Source: Corbicula japonica
Taxonomy: Eukaryota > Mollusca > Bivalvia > Venerida > Cyrenidae
Length of the DNA: 64,000 nt
NCBI GenBank assembly: GCA_038501625.1
Contig: JAZAYU010000061.1
Span: forward strand, 2,158,303 to 2,222,302
Direction: 5' to 3'
This document shows positions 1-11,008 of this stretch, in pieces. The translations under genes were made by a program, and so were the position numbers. The first letter of the stretch is position 1; the number at the start of each line of letters is the position of its first letter. Under the pieces are notes generated by a model. That model was not told the DNA's origin. It did no database searches and saw nothing but the letters and a program-made list of their open reading frames with translations.

Positions 1-495
1 CATATGCTAACTGGTTTTGTGCGCCAATGCAGTGATAAGATTCCAACAATTACCACAAACTATTGAAAGTTTAATTTGTAAATGCTTCTTTAAAATTTCT
101 ATGTAATTTTATATTATTTTTGTGAACTTTTCTTTTTTTAAAACTTGTTAAAAATTAAGTGCATCTGGATCACTATATTACATAACATTTACAAAATTAA
201 CAATTTTAAAGGTAGCCCTGAGAAAAATCAATTAGTTAATTCATGAAGATAGTTTGCCATTTTTATGTTTTTCATGATAGTCACAAAAACATTATGTTTT
301 ATTATAATAGTCACAAAAACATTAAGTTTTATTATAAAAATGAAAAAATACATTGAATAGAATAATAATAATTAATTGGGGTACATTCATGGCCTGTAAT
401 GATTGTTAATAGTTGTGTCTGCAGTCTCAAAAATAGTGGTTTTTTTCGAAGTCTGATCTTGAGTTCAGCCTATCATAAGCTTGAAATGTGAGACT
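1..495. other. AT-rich stretch, no gene seen
   Basis: Low-complexity AT-rich sequence with a small local duplication of a TAGTCACAAAAACATTA-type motif at about 278-325. No open frame of note and no recognisable repeat family. Confidence 0.6.
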
Positions 496-590
496 GTGCC
501 CAAGATCATTAAACTAAAACTGACAGAAGACCGGTCTCAAATCTCCAAAATCAACCAATCAGAAGCTTAAAACTTGGTTTCATTTTCTAG
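496..590. repeat. FB-GCCCAAG palindrome, degraded copy
   Basis: Contains GCCCAAGATCATTAAACTAA, a 'gtctcaaatct' block and a CCAATCAG block in the family order, but the arms are strongly diverged. Confidence 0.5.
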
Positions 591-672
591 TTGAATGGGC
601 TTGTATTGCTAATTGTTTACTATTCAGTAAAATGAATCTTAAAAAAATTAACCTATCATTAAATCAACAAAC

Positions 673-824
673 TGCCCAAATCCAAAGACATGCAACTCTA
701 GGGTATATGACTGGAGACCTTTCTCAAATCTCTGGTATCTGATTGGTTGAAATTTAGAACCGTCCCAAATCAACCAATCAAAAGCTGGAGTTTTGAGACT
801 GCTCCAATTTTATGATCTTAGGCC
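673..824. repeat. FB-GCCCAAG palindrome, diverged copy
   Basis: Left arm has 'tctcaaatctctggtatctgattggttgaaat'-like sequence in pieces; right arm has 'caaccaatcaaaagctgg...ttttgagactg...attttatgatctt'. Both arms are recognisable but diverged. Confidence 0.55.
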
Positions 825-907
825 CTGGGCTCAAGATCATAAAACTAAATCAGGAGATCAGTCTCAAATCTCAAGAGTCTGATTGGCTGAAATGGCAACT
901 GGTGGAG
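823..907. repeat. FB-GCCCAAG half copy
   Basis: Only the left arm (CTCAAGATCATAAAACTAAA through CTGATTGGCTGAAATGGC) is present. It stops where the next element begins at 908. Confidence 0.65.
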
Positions 908-1144
908 TTAACCCTTTCCTCCATATACACACTGTTATGTGCGAACAGTGTAGATCCAGATCAGCAGGCACATCCATGCCTTCTGATCAGGATCTGCACT
1001 GTTCGCTCTTTGATTTATTAGGTTATTACTGACAAAAAAGCAAACAGTGCAGATCCTGATCAGACAGCACAGATGTGCTTGCTGCTCTGGATCTACACTG
1101 GTCGCACACGCGTAAAAAGTCATATATATGGAGGATAGGGTAAA
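908..1144 (+). mobile_element. FB-TTAA double-hairpin element, full copy
   Basis: Begins TTAACCCTTTCCTCCATA and ends TATGGAGGATAGGGTAA, so the right TTAA has decayed. Inside are two hairpins, one bounded by GCGAACAGTG...CTGTTCGC and one by GCAAACAGTG...CACTGGTCGC. Short open frames here are repeat artefacts. Confidence 0.85.
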
Positions 1145-1288
1145 GGTTTGAAAATGTTCTCTCCACCACCATTACTAGAATCCAGCGAAGCATGAACACC
1201 GGATCCATAAATCTAAAATACTGTCAACATTTAGTTACTTTGTCACCAATAATCATTTAGGAAAACCTTTCAAAAAAGATATATAAAT

Positions 1289-1508
1289 TTAATCCCTTTC
1301 TCCATTGAACGCATGTGTGATAAGTGTAGATCTAGATTAAAGCCCACACATCTAGATCTGCACTGGTGACACCTTGGTCTGAAATAACCTAAGTAATTTT
1401 AAAGCAATAAGTGTAGATCCTGATCAGACAGCACAGATGTGCCAACTCATCTGTATCTACACTGTCCACACATGTGATAAAATGCGTATATATGGAGGAA
1501 GGGGTTAA
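1289..1508 (-). mobile_element. FB-TTAA element, full copy
   Basis: Starts TTTAATCCCTTTCTCCAT and ends TATGGAGGAAGGGGTTAA. The internal spacer reads CTTGGTCTGAAATAACCTAA, the reverse orientation. Confidence 0.8.
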
Positions 1509-1523
1509 CTTTTAGGAAATTGT

Positions 1524-1750
1524 TTAACCCTTTCCTCCATAGATACACCCTTAATGCATGGGCGAACAGTTTAGATCCAGATCAGCTGGCACATCCATGC
1601 CACCTGATCAGGATCTAAACTATTCGCTTTTTGATTCATTAGGATATTTCTGACCAAAAAGCAACCATTGCAGATCCTGATGTGCCATCTGATCTGAATC
1701 TACACTGGTCGCACATGCGTAAAAATCTGTATTTAAGAGGAAAGGGTTAA
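1524..1750 (+). mobile_element. FB-TTAA element, full copy
   Basis: TTAA at both ends (1524-1527 and 1747-1750). Terminal CCCTTTCCTCCATAGATAC, then the first hairpin (gcgaacagtttagatcc ... aaactattcgc), spacer, and a partly deleted second hairpin. Confidence 0.9.
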
Positions 1751-2477
1751 TTGGTAATGGTCCATAAGTGTTAATCAAAATTTAACCAAACTTGTTTGTT
1801 TTCTTGGCCAAGCAGATTATTTATTTATTGTTGCAAATGAAAATAAAATCAAACAGAAAAAAATGAAAATTTTATAAACCATTACAAAAAAGCACACAAT
1901 GTACTTGAAAGACATATATACTCTAGGTGAATTTCATCATGATGTCGGTACTACCAGTTGATTACACATCCTTTTTCTCATTTCGTGCCTCATTAGACGT
2001 GTGAAGTATCGCTCCTCTGTTGTTTTATAGGCTAATATGCTCCTGCAAAATTGCGTGAAAATTTGCAACAACCCCAAACTCACAGCCTAGGTCTTAACGA
2101 GTTTTTAATGTTGGCAATTTCGGCAAGTTTGTTAAATAAGGGGGATGCTCTGATCAGAGATTGGTGAATGGATAAGGGATGCAACTAACCTTATTTATGA
2201 TAATCTTTACATTTTGTTCACTACAAGTCAATTTCAAGCCAAACAGAATAAGTGAATTAATTGCTATTTAAAATGCATTAAACCTGCTTTATATGAGTCT
2301 GTCAGCAAATTACCATATTATCTCATTCTGTGTAGGAAAACTAAACAACATGTTATAAATAAATAATAAACCAAATTTAAATTGGTATCTGTCACAGCTT
2401 TGCTTAATTGACCTTGAATGAGGGTCATCCTCCAATTAATTAATTGATTGTTTTGTTGCTGCAGCAGATACACTACT
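1751..2477. other. AT-rich stretch, no gene seen
   Basis: No repeat of the window's families and no plausible coding frame. An open frame on the minus strand (2318-2521) runs into the neighbouring TIR element and has no recognisable domain. Confidence 0.5.
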
Positions 2478-2863
2478 GGCCCCAATATCACAAAAAATAT
2501 TGAGTTGGATTTCAAACTCAACTCAAAGTAATACTTTTAAATTTCTGACAACATAAAACTTACTTTTTTGATTTATTCACTTAAATAAGTTTATGTAATA
2601 TTTTTGTCTGAAATGCAGTTTTCAAATTTTGTTTTCTGTATAATATATATATTAAAAAATTCAAAAAACTGTTTGAGTAAAAACTCAGAAATCTGATTTT
2701 AAACTCAAACATAAATTTTAGAATATCTCACTAAAATGAAATGTTATTTGAAATAATTGTCCATGATTATAGGCAGATTTTATTTGATTTTTGTAACGTA
2801 TACAAATAAATCAACCAATAGAAAATTGAGTTTGAGCCTAACATTGTTCGTGATACTGGGGCC
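2478..2863. mobile_element. ~386-bp TIR element (GGCCCCAATATCAC ends)
   Basis: Left end GGCCCCAATATCACAAAAA; right end, read as reverse complement, GGCCCCAGTATCACGAACAA. A second inverted block (TTTCAAACTCAA / TTGAGTTTGAG) lies inside the termini. AT-rich interior with no coding capacity, so a MITE. The target duplication is not clear. Confidence 0.7.
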
Positions 2864-2941
2864 TGGTCTCCAATGTTCCTTCCGAACACCCGGAGATGAA
2901 GATAGGGACTTTACAATCGCACAAATGAAGTCACTAGATCT

Positions 2942-3132
2942 TTAACCCTTAACTCCATATATACACTTTTATGGCATGGGCAAATATTGTAAATTCAGAT
3001 CAGCCAGCACATCCCTGCCATCTGATCAGGATCTATGTTGTTCAGATACAAATTAATGAATCAAAAGCAAACAGTTTAGATCCTGATCAGATAGCACAGA
3101 TGTTCGCCCATGGGATGACATACCAGGATTAA
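2942..3132. mobile_element. FB-TTAA element, right end damaged
   Basis: Starts TTAACCCTTAACTCCATATA and contains GATCAGCCAGCACATCC, TGATCAGGATCT and GATCCTGATCAGATAGCAC. The right terminus is lost and an FB-GCCCAAG palindrome abuts it. Confidence 0.75.
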
Positions 3133-3270
3133 GGTTATAAAACTGAGATTGGAAACCAGTCTCAAATCTCAAGCATCTGATTGGCTGAAATGGCGACTGG
3201 TTGCCATTTCAGCAAATCAGATGATTGAGATTTGAGACTGGTTTCCATGCTCAGTTTTATAACCTTGGAC
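3131..3270. repeat. FB-GCCCAAG palindrome, near-intact
   Basis: Two ~68-bp arms: AAGGTTATAAAACTGAG ... CTGATTGGCTGAAATGGCGAC, then the mirror arm to CTCAGTTTTATAACCTTGG. Almost no central loop. Confidence 0.9.
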
Positions 3271-3422
3271 ACTCGTTCCAAGATTATTAAACTAAAACAA
3301 TAAACCTGTCTCAAATCTCAAGCATCTGATTTGTTGTAAGATAGCAACCAGTCACCATTTCAGCCAATCATATGCTTGAGATTTGAGACTGGTCATCATT
3401 CTCAGTGATATGAGCTTGAGCC
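3271..3422. repeat. FB-GCCCAAG palindrome, diverged copy
   Basis: Adjacent to the previous copy. Starts CCAAGATTATTAAACTAAAA and includes AGCATCTGATTTG and CATTTCAGCCAATCATATGC; the last third is eroded. Confidence 0.75.
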
Positions 3423-3637
3423 TACAAGCTGGATGAATCACATAATGTTAGTGCATTCACTACTTGAAGAATGAATCAATGAATTCATCATCAATCATTA
3501 AACACCACTTCTATAAAAATATCTGTTCGAATTTAAAAATTAATTATTTAACTAAAAGGGGGCAATACATAAATTGTATGAATGAATAGTATTGCAGAAT
3601 AATATGTTCAGACTTCAGGAAATTGTTTTTGGGGAAT

Positions 3638-3886
3638 TAGGCCAGAGAAAAAAATATTTTAGATTCTCAACCCCGCCCGCCCCTGTCCAAAACCACCCGC
3701 CCCCAAAAAATTTATTGGTAAAAAAATCGAAACATATTCTGTTCCGTACAGAACGGGTTTTAGACCATCCAGAAATACCTTCATAAGGTATTTCGTTAAT
3801 AAAAAATAACAATTAAAAAGTGCCCACCCGCCCCTTTTTTTCCCAAAATCCGATGAGAATCTAATAATTTATTTTCTCTGGCCTTA
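3638..3886. mobile_element. ~250-bp TIR element (TAGGCCAGAGAAAA ends)
   Basis: Left TAGGCCAGAGAAAAAAATAT...TTAGATTCTCA and right TGAGAATCTAATAATT...TTTTCTCTGGCCTTA form ~33-bp imperfect terminal inverted repeats. The interior has cytosine-rich 'cccgcccgcccc' tracts at both sides. Small open frames inside are on both strands and not credible genes. Confidence 0.75.
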
Positions 3887-4711
3887 AATGGAAGAGCTGC
3901 ACACTGAGTTCAAAATTATTTACCATAAAATTCCTTTAAAACCCCCTGGGGGATTACATTTTCTGGAAGGAGCTCCTTATAAATTATATTAATTTTTTTT
4001 TAATTCATATATTAGAATTGGAAAGTTTTGGATAATAAATATGATTTAACTGATTTTTCTCTAAAACATAACAAAGGGTGGGGGCATTCATTAAGGGAGG
4101 GGCATTCAAAAGGAATTTTATGGTATTGTATTAATTGTATAAAACTTGTAATTGAATAAAATAAACTTCAGCCTGAAACAAATTTGTTGCTGTGTTTTCT
4201 AATTCAGTTGTGCATCCAAGTTATTTTTTTTATGGTTGAGTCTTTTACAAAATGACCCTAAGGCAACATTAAAATGTATTGTTTTACATCTTCTTCTAAA
4301 TAGTAAAAATTTAAATATGTATATGTTGAGAATTGAACATGCTAACTTCTCATTAAGATAAAGCTTTATTTTAATAATCAGAATAGGTATCATTCAAATT
4401 AAAATGAATACATTTTTGATGAAAGTTAGGATAGTCAGAACTAAACACCCAACAAATTTAAGACTGTGATAAGGGTCAATTGGTCAGAGAGGAGCTCATA
4501 ATTTTATGTGACTTAATAATATAAGCTTGAAAGTGGAATAAGAGTTTTCTTGAATAGGTCTCCCATGACTTCAGGGAATCAAATTTTAGATTACCCGTAG
4601 CTATACACTCGGAAATGAATATAAATAATGTATAGTTCCATATTTTTAAGGTATTTGGATATTAAGTCCTTAAAGGGGTCTTCCCTTCAGGAAACAGATC
4701 TGACAGACATT
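3887..4711. other. AT-rich stretch, no gene seen
   Basis: Homopolymer-rich unique-looking sequence. Nothing recognised. Confidence 0.5.
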
Positions 4712-4901
4712 TAACCTGTTAAACTTTTACTCTGTGTATAATATAGCTTTTTTATTGTGAGTGTGTGCTAGTGTAGATCCAGATCTGCTGGCACATCCAT
4801 TTCATCTGTGCCTTCTGATCTGGATCTACACTGGTTGCTTCTTGGTCATTGATAACCTAATGAATCTAAAAGTGAACAGTGTAGAACCTGATCATATGGC
4901 T
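4712..4901 (-). mobile_element. FB-TTAA element, diverged partial copy
   Basis: Contains GTGTAGATCCAGATCTGCTG, TGATCTGGATCTACACTGGT, then CTTGGTCATTGATAACCTAA and GTGAACAGTGTAGAACCTG. Termini are decayed. Confidence 0.7.
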
Positions 4902-6180
4902 GTTGTGTGTGTGGATGATTTTTTTGAGGGGACACTCTTTGTCAATTTACAGTAATATTTACAAATGTGAAGATTTGTTCATGAAATTTTGCCTAGCTCA
5001 AACTGAAATTCAGTAAAAAATAGTTTTGAGCCCCTAAATCCAGTTGCAAATCATTTTAGTTGTATATTTTCAATTTAAGCTATTCTCCTATTTTTTTTTA
5101 AATCTCCCGAACAGTTTAGTAAAAAAAAGGTAAATCAGACAAATTGCAAGAAATCATATCATTCACCTACATATTAAGAAATTCGGTTAAAGAGAATATC
5201 ATTTTCACTTGAAAAATGTTTGACAGAACAAGAATAATAACATATGTTTGTTTAAAATAATTAAGATTCTATTAATGATGTAGTCTTCATTTTATCTGGG
5301 CGTACCTTAGCTATATAAGTGACAATGAGAATTAATATTGCACACTATTTTAATAATCGACTCCAGGCTGGCTGTAGTAGGCTGGAGAACTAGGGTCACA
5401 GCACCGTCAGCGTAATAAATCCTCACGCCTCAATACCAACTCCAGCATCTTAACGCGATGTTTCTCTGTGCTTAAGCTAAGTTGACAGCGACATTTATTG
5501 TTATGTATGATGAAAAACAGAAAAGCTGTCTCGACCCTTTCCCCCCATTTCAGTACTCAACATGCATAATATTGCATGAAAGGTTTATCGTTGATGCATG
5601 TGCGTTCAGCATGCAGTCAGAGAGGCATTATGAACATGATTATCTCGGAAATGTCTATAGATTGCGAGTCTTGATGGGTGCTTGAAATGTGGAAATGTTT
5701 CTGATGCATTTTGTTTTGAAGCTGATAGTAAATTTAGAGCAAATTTAATGTGTGTATGTGCACTCCTATGAAATAGGCATTTGTTATACAGTCGTAAATT
5801 TTAACTGAGACATTTCAGTTATCTTATATTAAATAAGTGTTTAAGATATCAAAAGACATGAAACCACATGAGGGACCGCCTGTTTCTCAACAGACTACTG
5901 TTCCATGCTGTTGAGTTGCTGAGTGGTTATTATTGAGCTTTGGACTTATTAATGTTTTAACCAATCAGATTGTACAAAACAAAACTGTTTTACATGATGC
6001 AGTTTTTATTATGTAATTAATGATCAAATGGTTAATTCATTAGCAAATAATCTGTGCAGAACACTGATGATTATGTGTTTTTTATGTCTACATGTAGTTA
6101 AAATTGCAACTGCATTTTCTATAATATCTTAAGCATGCCATGGAAAGTCTAAGCAACAGGCATTTACTACATAATATCCA
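4902..6180. other. AT-rich stretch, no gene seen
   Basis: About 1.3 kb without a recognised repeat. A 67-codon open frame at 5482-5685 has no recognisable motif and could be chance. Confidence 0.45.
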
Positions 6181-6728
6181 GGTGACTTGTGTAGATCCAG
6201 ATCAGCCTGCACAACCTATGTGCAACTGGTGTAGATCCAGATAAGTCTTTACTGGTATAGATCCAGATCAGCCTACACATCCTATGTGAAACTGGTGTAG
6301 ATCCAGATCAGCCTGCACATCCTATGTGCAACTGGTGTAGATCCAGATCAGCCTGCACAGCCTGTGTGCAACTGGTGTAGATCCAGATCAGCCTGCACAG
6401 CCTGTGTGCAACTGGTGTAGATCAAGATCAGCCTGCACATGCTATGTGCAACTGGTGTAGATCCAAATCAGCCTGCACATCACATGTATGACTGGTTTAG
6501 ATCTAGATCAGCCTGCACATCACATGTCTGACTGTTGAAGATCCAAACCAGCCTGCATATCCTTGCAGTCTGATCAGGATTTACACTGCTCACTTCTTGG
6601 GCAGAAACAACGAAGTGAATTTAAAAGCGACCATCATAGATTCTGATCAGACTACAGGATGTGCATTCTGATCTGGATCTGCAGTGGTCACATATGTGAT
6701 AAAAGCTGTATTTGTGGAATAAAGGTTA
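6181..6728 (-). mobile_element. FB-TTAA element with internal 40-bp tandem expansion
   Basis: The segment GTGTAGATCCAGATCAGCCT + 20 bp recurs at 6189, 6229, 6255 (short unit), 6295, 6335, 6375, 6415, 6455, 6495 and 6535, a 40-bp period. The normal rest of the element follows (CACTTCTTGGGCAGAAACAA, GATCTGGATCTGCAGTGGTC) and ends at AAAGGTTAA. The repeated unit is one inner hairpin arm. Confidence 0.85.
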
Positions 6729-7215
6729 AAATTTCTCTCCTGTGATGGGGACAGGCATCCCCTGGGTTTTCTATCTCTTATGTCAAATTGTCTCAATTTA
6801 TTATCTTGCCATGTACTATGTAATAACTATTTACAGTCATATACTTGTAGTCTAGATCTTGTCACTAAGGTCATTCTTTCTGGAAGACCCTCATCTATAC
6901 ACATGTTTCATTATTTTTACTCATAAGCAATTTACCACTCCATTTCAATGAATAATAAGGTTTAACAGAAGTACTACAAATGAAAATAATATTAAGAGTG
7001 CCAGTTTGATAGTTAAGAAAAAAACTATTAATCTTCAGTTACAGTAAGGCAAGTGTTTGATGTGTGTGGTCTTGTGAAATGGTCATTTTAACATGGTGAT
7101 AAAGATGTCGGTTTTGACATATTTCAATTACTTTATGATTTACTCTCTTGGTTATATGGACATATTTGACTACACTGGCATCATGCAGAGCCCTCAAATC
7201 TATTAATAATATTTA
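6729..7215. other. AT-rich stretch, no gene seen
   Basis: No repeat family or coding signal recognised. Confidence 0.5.
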
Positions 7216-7441
7216 TTAACCCTTTCTTCCATATATACAGATTTTTACGCATGTGCGACCAGTGTAGATCAAGATCAGCTGGCACATCCGTGCTGTCTGA
7301 TCAGGATCTGCACTGGTCGCATTTTGGTCAGAAATTACCTAATGAATAAAAAAGCGAACAGTTTTTGATCCAGTGCCGGCTGATCTGGTTCTAAACTATT
7401 CGCCCATGCAATAAAGGTATATCTATGGAGGAAAGGGTTAA
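7216..7441 (-). mobile_element. FB-TTAA element, full copy
   Basis: TTAA at 7216-7219 and 7438-7441. Order of hairpins is GCGACCAG first, CTTTTT-type spacer reversed (TTTGGTCAGAAATTACCTAA), then GCGAACAG. Confidence 0.9.
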
Positions 7442-7595
7442 ATTAAGACAAATGCTTGAGGTTGTTGAAATATGAAGGCAATCATACTTTTGCTAAATTG
7501 GTATCTGGCACAAAATCCAGGATTATAGGCTCAGAGACTGGATTGGTCCTTTGTTTCTTATTCCACATCTTTAAAACCATGCATTTATGTGACAT

Positions 7596-7801
7596 TTAAC
7601 CCTTTCCTACACAGATACACCTTTATTGCTAGGGCGAACAGTTTAGATCCAGATCAGCCGGCACATTGGTGCCATCTGATCAGGTTCTAAACTGTTCGCT
7701 TTTTTATTCATTAGGTTATTTCTGACCAAAATGTGACCAGTGCAGATCCAGATCAAATGGCATGGAGGTGTAAAAATGAGTATTTATGGAGGAAGGGTTA
7801 A
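7596..7801 (+). mobile_element. FB-TTAA element, second hairpin shortened
   Basis: TTAA at both ends. The first hairpin is complete (GGCGAACAGTTTAGATCC ... AAACTGTTCGC). The second has lost most of its right arm. Confidence 0.85.
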
Positions 7802-7913
7802 GTGTCATTCAGAATTTTAACGAATTTAAAATATTTCACTTTGATTGTTATGTTTTGTTATGTTTTGGTTGAACTTGTCTTACGGATGATTACTTTGTAG
7901 GATCTGTGTCCAG

Positions 7914-8025
7914 GGCTGAAGGTTATAAAGCTGAGCATGGAAACCAGTCTGATCGCCATTTCAGCCAATCAGATGCTTGAGATTTGAGACTGGTTTCCAT
8001 GCTCAGCTTTATAACCTTAGGCACT
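7914..8025. repeat. FB-GCCCAAG palindrome with left-arm deletion
   Basis: GGGCTGAAGGTTATAAAGCTG ... GAAACCAGTCTG jumps directly to ATCGCCATTTCAGCCAATCA. About 35-40 bp of the left arm are missing; the right arm is intact to TTTATAACCTTAGGCACT. Confidence 0.85.
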
Positions 8026-8265
8026 GATTTGTCCGTTTTGTTTATAAATTTAATATACAACTTTATTCTATATATAAAAGACATTTTTCGCAGTTTACAC
8101 TTTACTTTGAAATAAATAACTGTTCCAAATGTGGAGTTTTTACAGGTTGTATACTTACATAGAATTGGTTATATAACTTTCCGTCTTTTTTATAGAGGTT
8201 GGTAATTTTATACCGAAAACTTATTCAGAGTGAAAAAAAATGAAATACCAGGGTAATATAAGACT

Positions 8266-8420
8266 CGGGATCTGTACTGGTTGCTTTTGGTCAGAAATAA
8301 CCTAATAAATCAAATAGCGAACAGTGCAGATCCTGATCAGACGGCACGGATGTATGGGTTGATCTGAATCTACACTGTTCTCCCAAGCAATAAAGGTGTA
8401 TCTATGGAGGAAAGGGTAAA
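8266..8420 (-). mobile_element. FB-TTAA element, left-truncated
   Basis: Starts inside the first hairpin at GGATCTGTACTGGTTGC, has the reversed spacer TTTTGGTCAGAAATAACC, and ends CTATGGAGGAAAGGGTAAA. Confidence 0.8.
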
Positions 8421-8530
8421 CATAAACCTGTTATATCAGTTTCTGAACATGCAAGAAGTGCTATCTTGTATTGGAGGAAGCTTTGAAAATTCAGTTGAAC
8501 AAATCATTCCATGATAACCATGTAGCTTGG

Positions 8531-8683
8531 TCAAGATTATATTCTGGATGTTCCGGGAAACCAGTCTAAGATCTCAGCGATCTGATTGGTTGAAATAGAG
8601 CTCTTAACACTGACAAATGGCAAGCTGGAGTTCTTAGTCTGGATTCAAGTCTCGGAATTTTATATCCATGATCCAAGATGGGA
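8531..8683. repeat. FB-GCCCAAG palindrome, strongly diverged
   Basis: TCAAGATTATATTCTGG, AGATCTCAGCGATCTGATTG and a degraded right arm ending ATTTTATATCCATGATC match the family in order. Confidence 0.5.
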
Positions 8684-8737
8684 TTTGATAGGAGGCTTTG
8701 CTTTCTGAACGGAGCATCCCAGCTGTTATTGTACCAA

Positions 8738-8888
8738 TTCCCTTTACTCCATATATATCTTGTTGTTTTTTCATATGTGCGAACAGTTTAGATGATCATG
8801 CCATCTGATCAGGATTTACACTGCCCTTTGTCAGAAATAATATAATAAATCAAAAAGCGAACATTGTACATTCAGATCAGATGGCATA
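8738..8888 (-). mobile_element. FB-TTAA element, degraded
   Basis: CCCTTTACTCCATATATATC at the left; GCGAACAGTTTAGATGATC; TGATCAGGATTTACACTG; CTTTGTCAGAAATAATATAA; right terminus lost. Confidence 0.7.
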
Positions 8889-8965
8889 AAAGTGGAAAAT
8901 ACAAAAGAAATTCAGAATATAAAAATATTAACTAAGAAAATGAACTGGCATAACTTAGAAGATCA

Positions 8966-9177
8966 TCAGCTTTTTATTTGTATGGGCGAACAGTTTAGAG
9001 CCAGATCCGCCTGCACTTCTGTGCCATCTGATCAGTGCCGTCTGATCAGGATCTAAACTGTTCGCTTTTTGATTCATTAGGTTATTTCTATGCAAAATGC
9101 AACTAGTGCAGATCCTGATCAGACGGAACAGATGTGGCACATGGGTAAAAATGCATATATATGGAGGAAAAGGTTAA
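8966..9177 (+). mobile_element. FB-TTAA element, near-complete
   Basis: TTTTTATTTGTATGGGCGAAC at left (terminal CCCTTT lost), both hairpins present, and right end TATATGGAGGAAAAGGTTAA. Confidence 0.8.
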
Positions 9178-9683
9178 AATTATTTTTCTCCCTTAATATT
9201 TGTTCCAAACAAAAAGGTTTTTATATTATGTTAGAGTGTTAGGTGTTGCTAATAATGTACCAGTCCACCCCCGACATGATGTCTGCTGTTTTTGTCATTG
9301 TTTTCCATCATAAGTATTGTGTCTTCATATATAACAATAAGTGACAAACGAAATAATAAGACTTGTCCGGACGAGATGTACGCTTGACTTATATACGGTG
9401 TCATCTGGTCATTTATGACAACTGTTCTAACTACTTACTTAAAGTAATAATTTATTTTCGCTATACGTGAATCAATTAACATTTGAAACAAGAGTTTCAG
9501 GCCTGCAATAGTTTGTTTGACTGACAGCAGAGACACATAAACTCATAATTAGAACATGGTTTATATAGCATGAAATTACCTAATTTATTATAGAATTATT
9601 GTTTAATTGGATAAAAAATATCTCTCACACAAAATCTGTTTATTTAGTCAGTTTTTGCTTTGATATTATGACAAAATACATAC
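9178..9683. other. AT-rich stretch, no gene seen
   Basis: No recognised repeat or gene. Confidence 0.5.
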
Positions 9684-9900
9684 TTAATCCTTTACTCTGT
9701 AGTTAAACATTTATTTCATGCTCAATCAGAGTAGATCCAGATCAGCCAGCACATCCATGTTGTCTGATTCATTTGGTTTTTTTCTGATTAATATGCAGCA
9801 AGTGCCAAGATCCAGATCGGATAGTGTGATGTGCCAGCTGATCTGGATCTACACTGGTCACACATGCGTTACAATGTGTATATAGTGAGTAAAGGGTTAA
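9684..9900 (+). mobile_element. FB-TTAA element, diverged
   Basis: TTAA at 9684-9687 and 9897-9900. GATCCAGATCAGCCAGCACA and CTGATCTGGATCTACACTGG are clear; the middle is shortened. The next copy starts three bases later. Confidence 0.8.
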
Positions 9901-9903
9901 CCA

Positions 9904-10144
9904 TTAACCCTTTCCTCCATAGACACACCTTTATTGCATGGGTGAACAGTGTAGATCCAGATCAGCCAGCTCATCTGTGCCAACTGATCAGGATCTGCAC
10001 TGCTTGCCATTAAATTTATTAGGTTATTTCTGCCAAAAAGCAACCAGAGCAGATCCTGATCAGACGGCACAGATTTGCCAGCTGATCTGGATCTACACCA
10101 GTCACACATGCTTTAAAATGTGTATATGGTTAGTAAAGGGTTAA
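9904..10144 (+). mobile_element. FB-TTAA element, full copy
   Basis: TTAA at both ends, CCCTTTCCTCCATAGACAC terminus, first hairpin GTGAACAGTGTAGATCC ... CTGCACTGC, spacer TTAGGTTATTTCTGCC, second hairpin AACCAGAGCAGATCC ... GATCTACACCAGTC. Confidence 0.9.
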
Positions 10145-10371
10145 TCATTAAATAAGTAATGCAATGTATCCAGACAAGCTTTGTATTGAATATTTATTAT
10201 ATTACATATCTTATGATTTGGGACTTAATGTAATAACAAGTGATATTTATTTTGGATATAATTATTTTAATACTTTTTTGTATTATCTATTTGAGGTTTA
10301 AACTTCAAATTAAAAAAAAATTATTTACAATAAAAGAAGTTGCATATAACTTCCTAGTAAAAGGTTTGTTT

Positions 10372-10458
10372 TAAACTACGTATTTCTCAAACCATGCAAT
10401 CATACTTGGCTTTTGGGATTTTTTTTGTTCAACCTTACTGATAAATGCTGACTGAGTT
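10372..10458 (+). repeat. Unit 1 of a ~90-bp direct duplication
   Basis: AAACTACGTATTTCTCAAAC ... TGCTGACTGAGTTTTAA is repeated at 10700-10793. An FB-TTAA element separates the two units. Confidence 0.8.
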
Positions 10459-10699
10459 TTAACCCCTTCCTCCATATACAAACCTTTATTGCTTGGGCGA
10501 ACAGTGTAGATCCAGATCAGCCGGCACATCTGTGCTGTCTGATCAGGATCTGAACTGTTCGCTTTTTTATTTGTCAGGTTATTTCTGACTAAAATGCAAC
10601 CAGTGCATATCCTGATCAGATGGCTGGATGTGCCGGCTGATCTGGATTTACACTGGTTGCACATGCATAAAAATGTGTATTTATGGAGGAAAGGGTTAA
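10459..10699 (+). mobile_element. FB-TTAA element at a tandem-repeat junction
   Basis: TTAA at 10459-10462 and 10696-10699. Both hairpins are complete. Its flanks are the two units of a direct duplication, each ending or starting with TTTTAA/TTAAACTACG, which supports TTAA as the target. Confidence 0.92.
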
Positions 10700-10795
10700 A
10701 CTACGTTTTTCTCAAACAATGCAATTATACTTGGCTTTTTGGGTTAGTTTTTTTTTTGTAGAACCTTACTAATAGATGCTGACTGTGTTTTAAGT
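10700..10795 (+). repeat. Unit 2 of the ~90-bp direct duplication
   Basis: ACTACGTTTTTCTCAAACAA ... GCTGACTGTGTTTTAA, about 85-90% like unit 1 by eye, with a longer T-run. Confidence 0.8.
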
Positions 10796-11008
10796 GTATA
10801 CCATGCACACCCACTTTGTAATGAATGCACGAAATTTCTCTGTAGGCATAAACACAAGTAGTGTAATTATTTCTTATGATTTGTTCTTTATTAATGGGGA
10901 GGGTTATAGCCATAATAAACCTGTCATAGGAACTCCGATACTATCAACAGTTCTCATAAAATGCAGTTATGTTTTATTTATAAAATATGCTACGATTTAT
11001 GACCCACA

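Noticed and set aside
812..10664. Many 60-100-codon frames with the recurring signature DPDQTAQMCRLIWIYT or similar
   Set aside because: They all lie in FB-TTAA copies, on both strands, and are translations of its hairpin arms.
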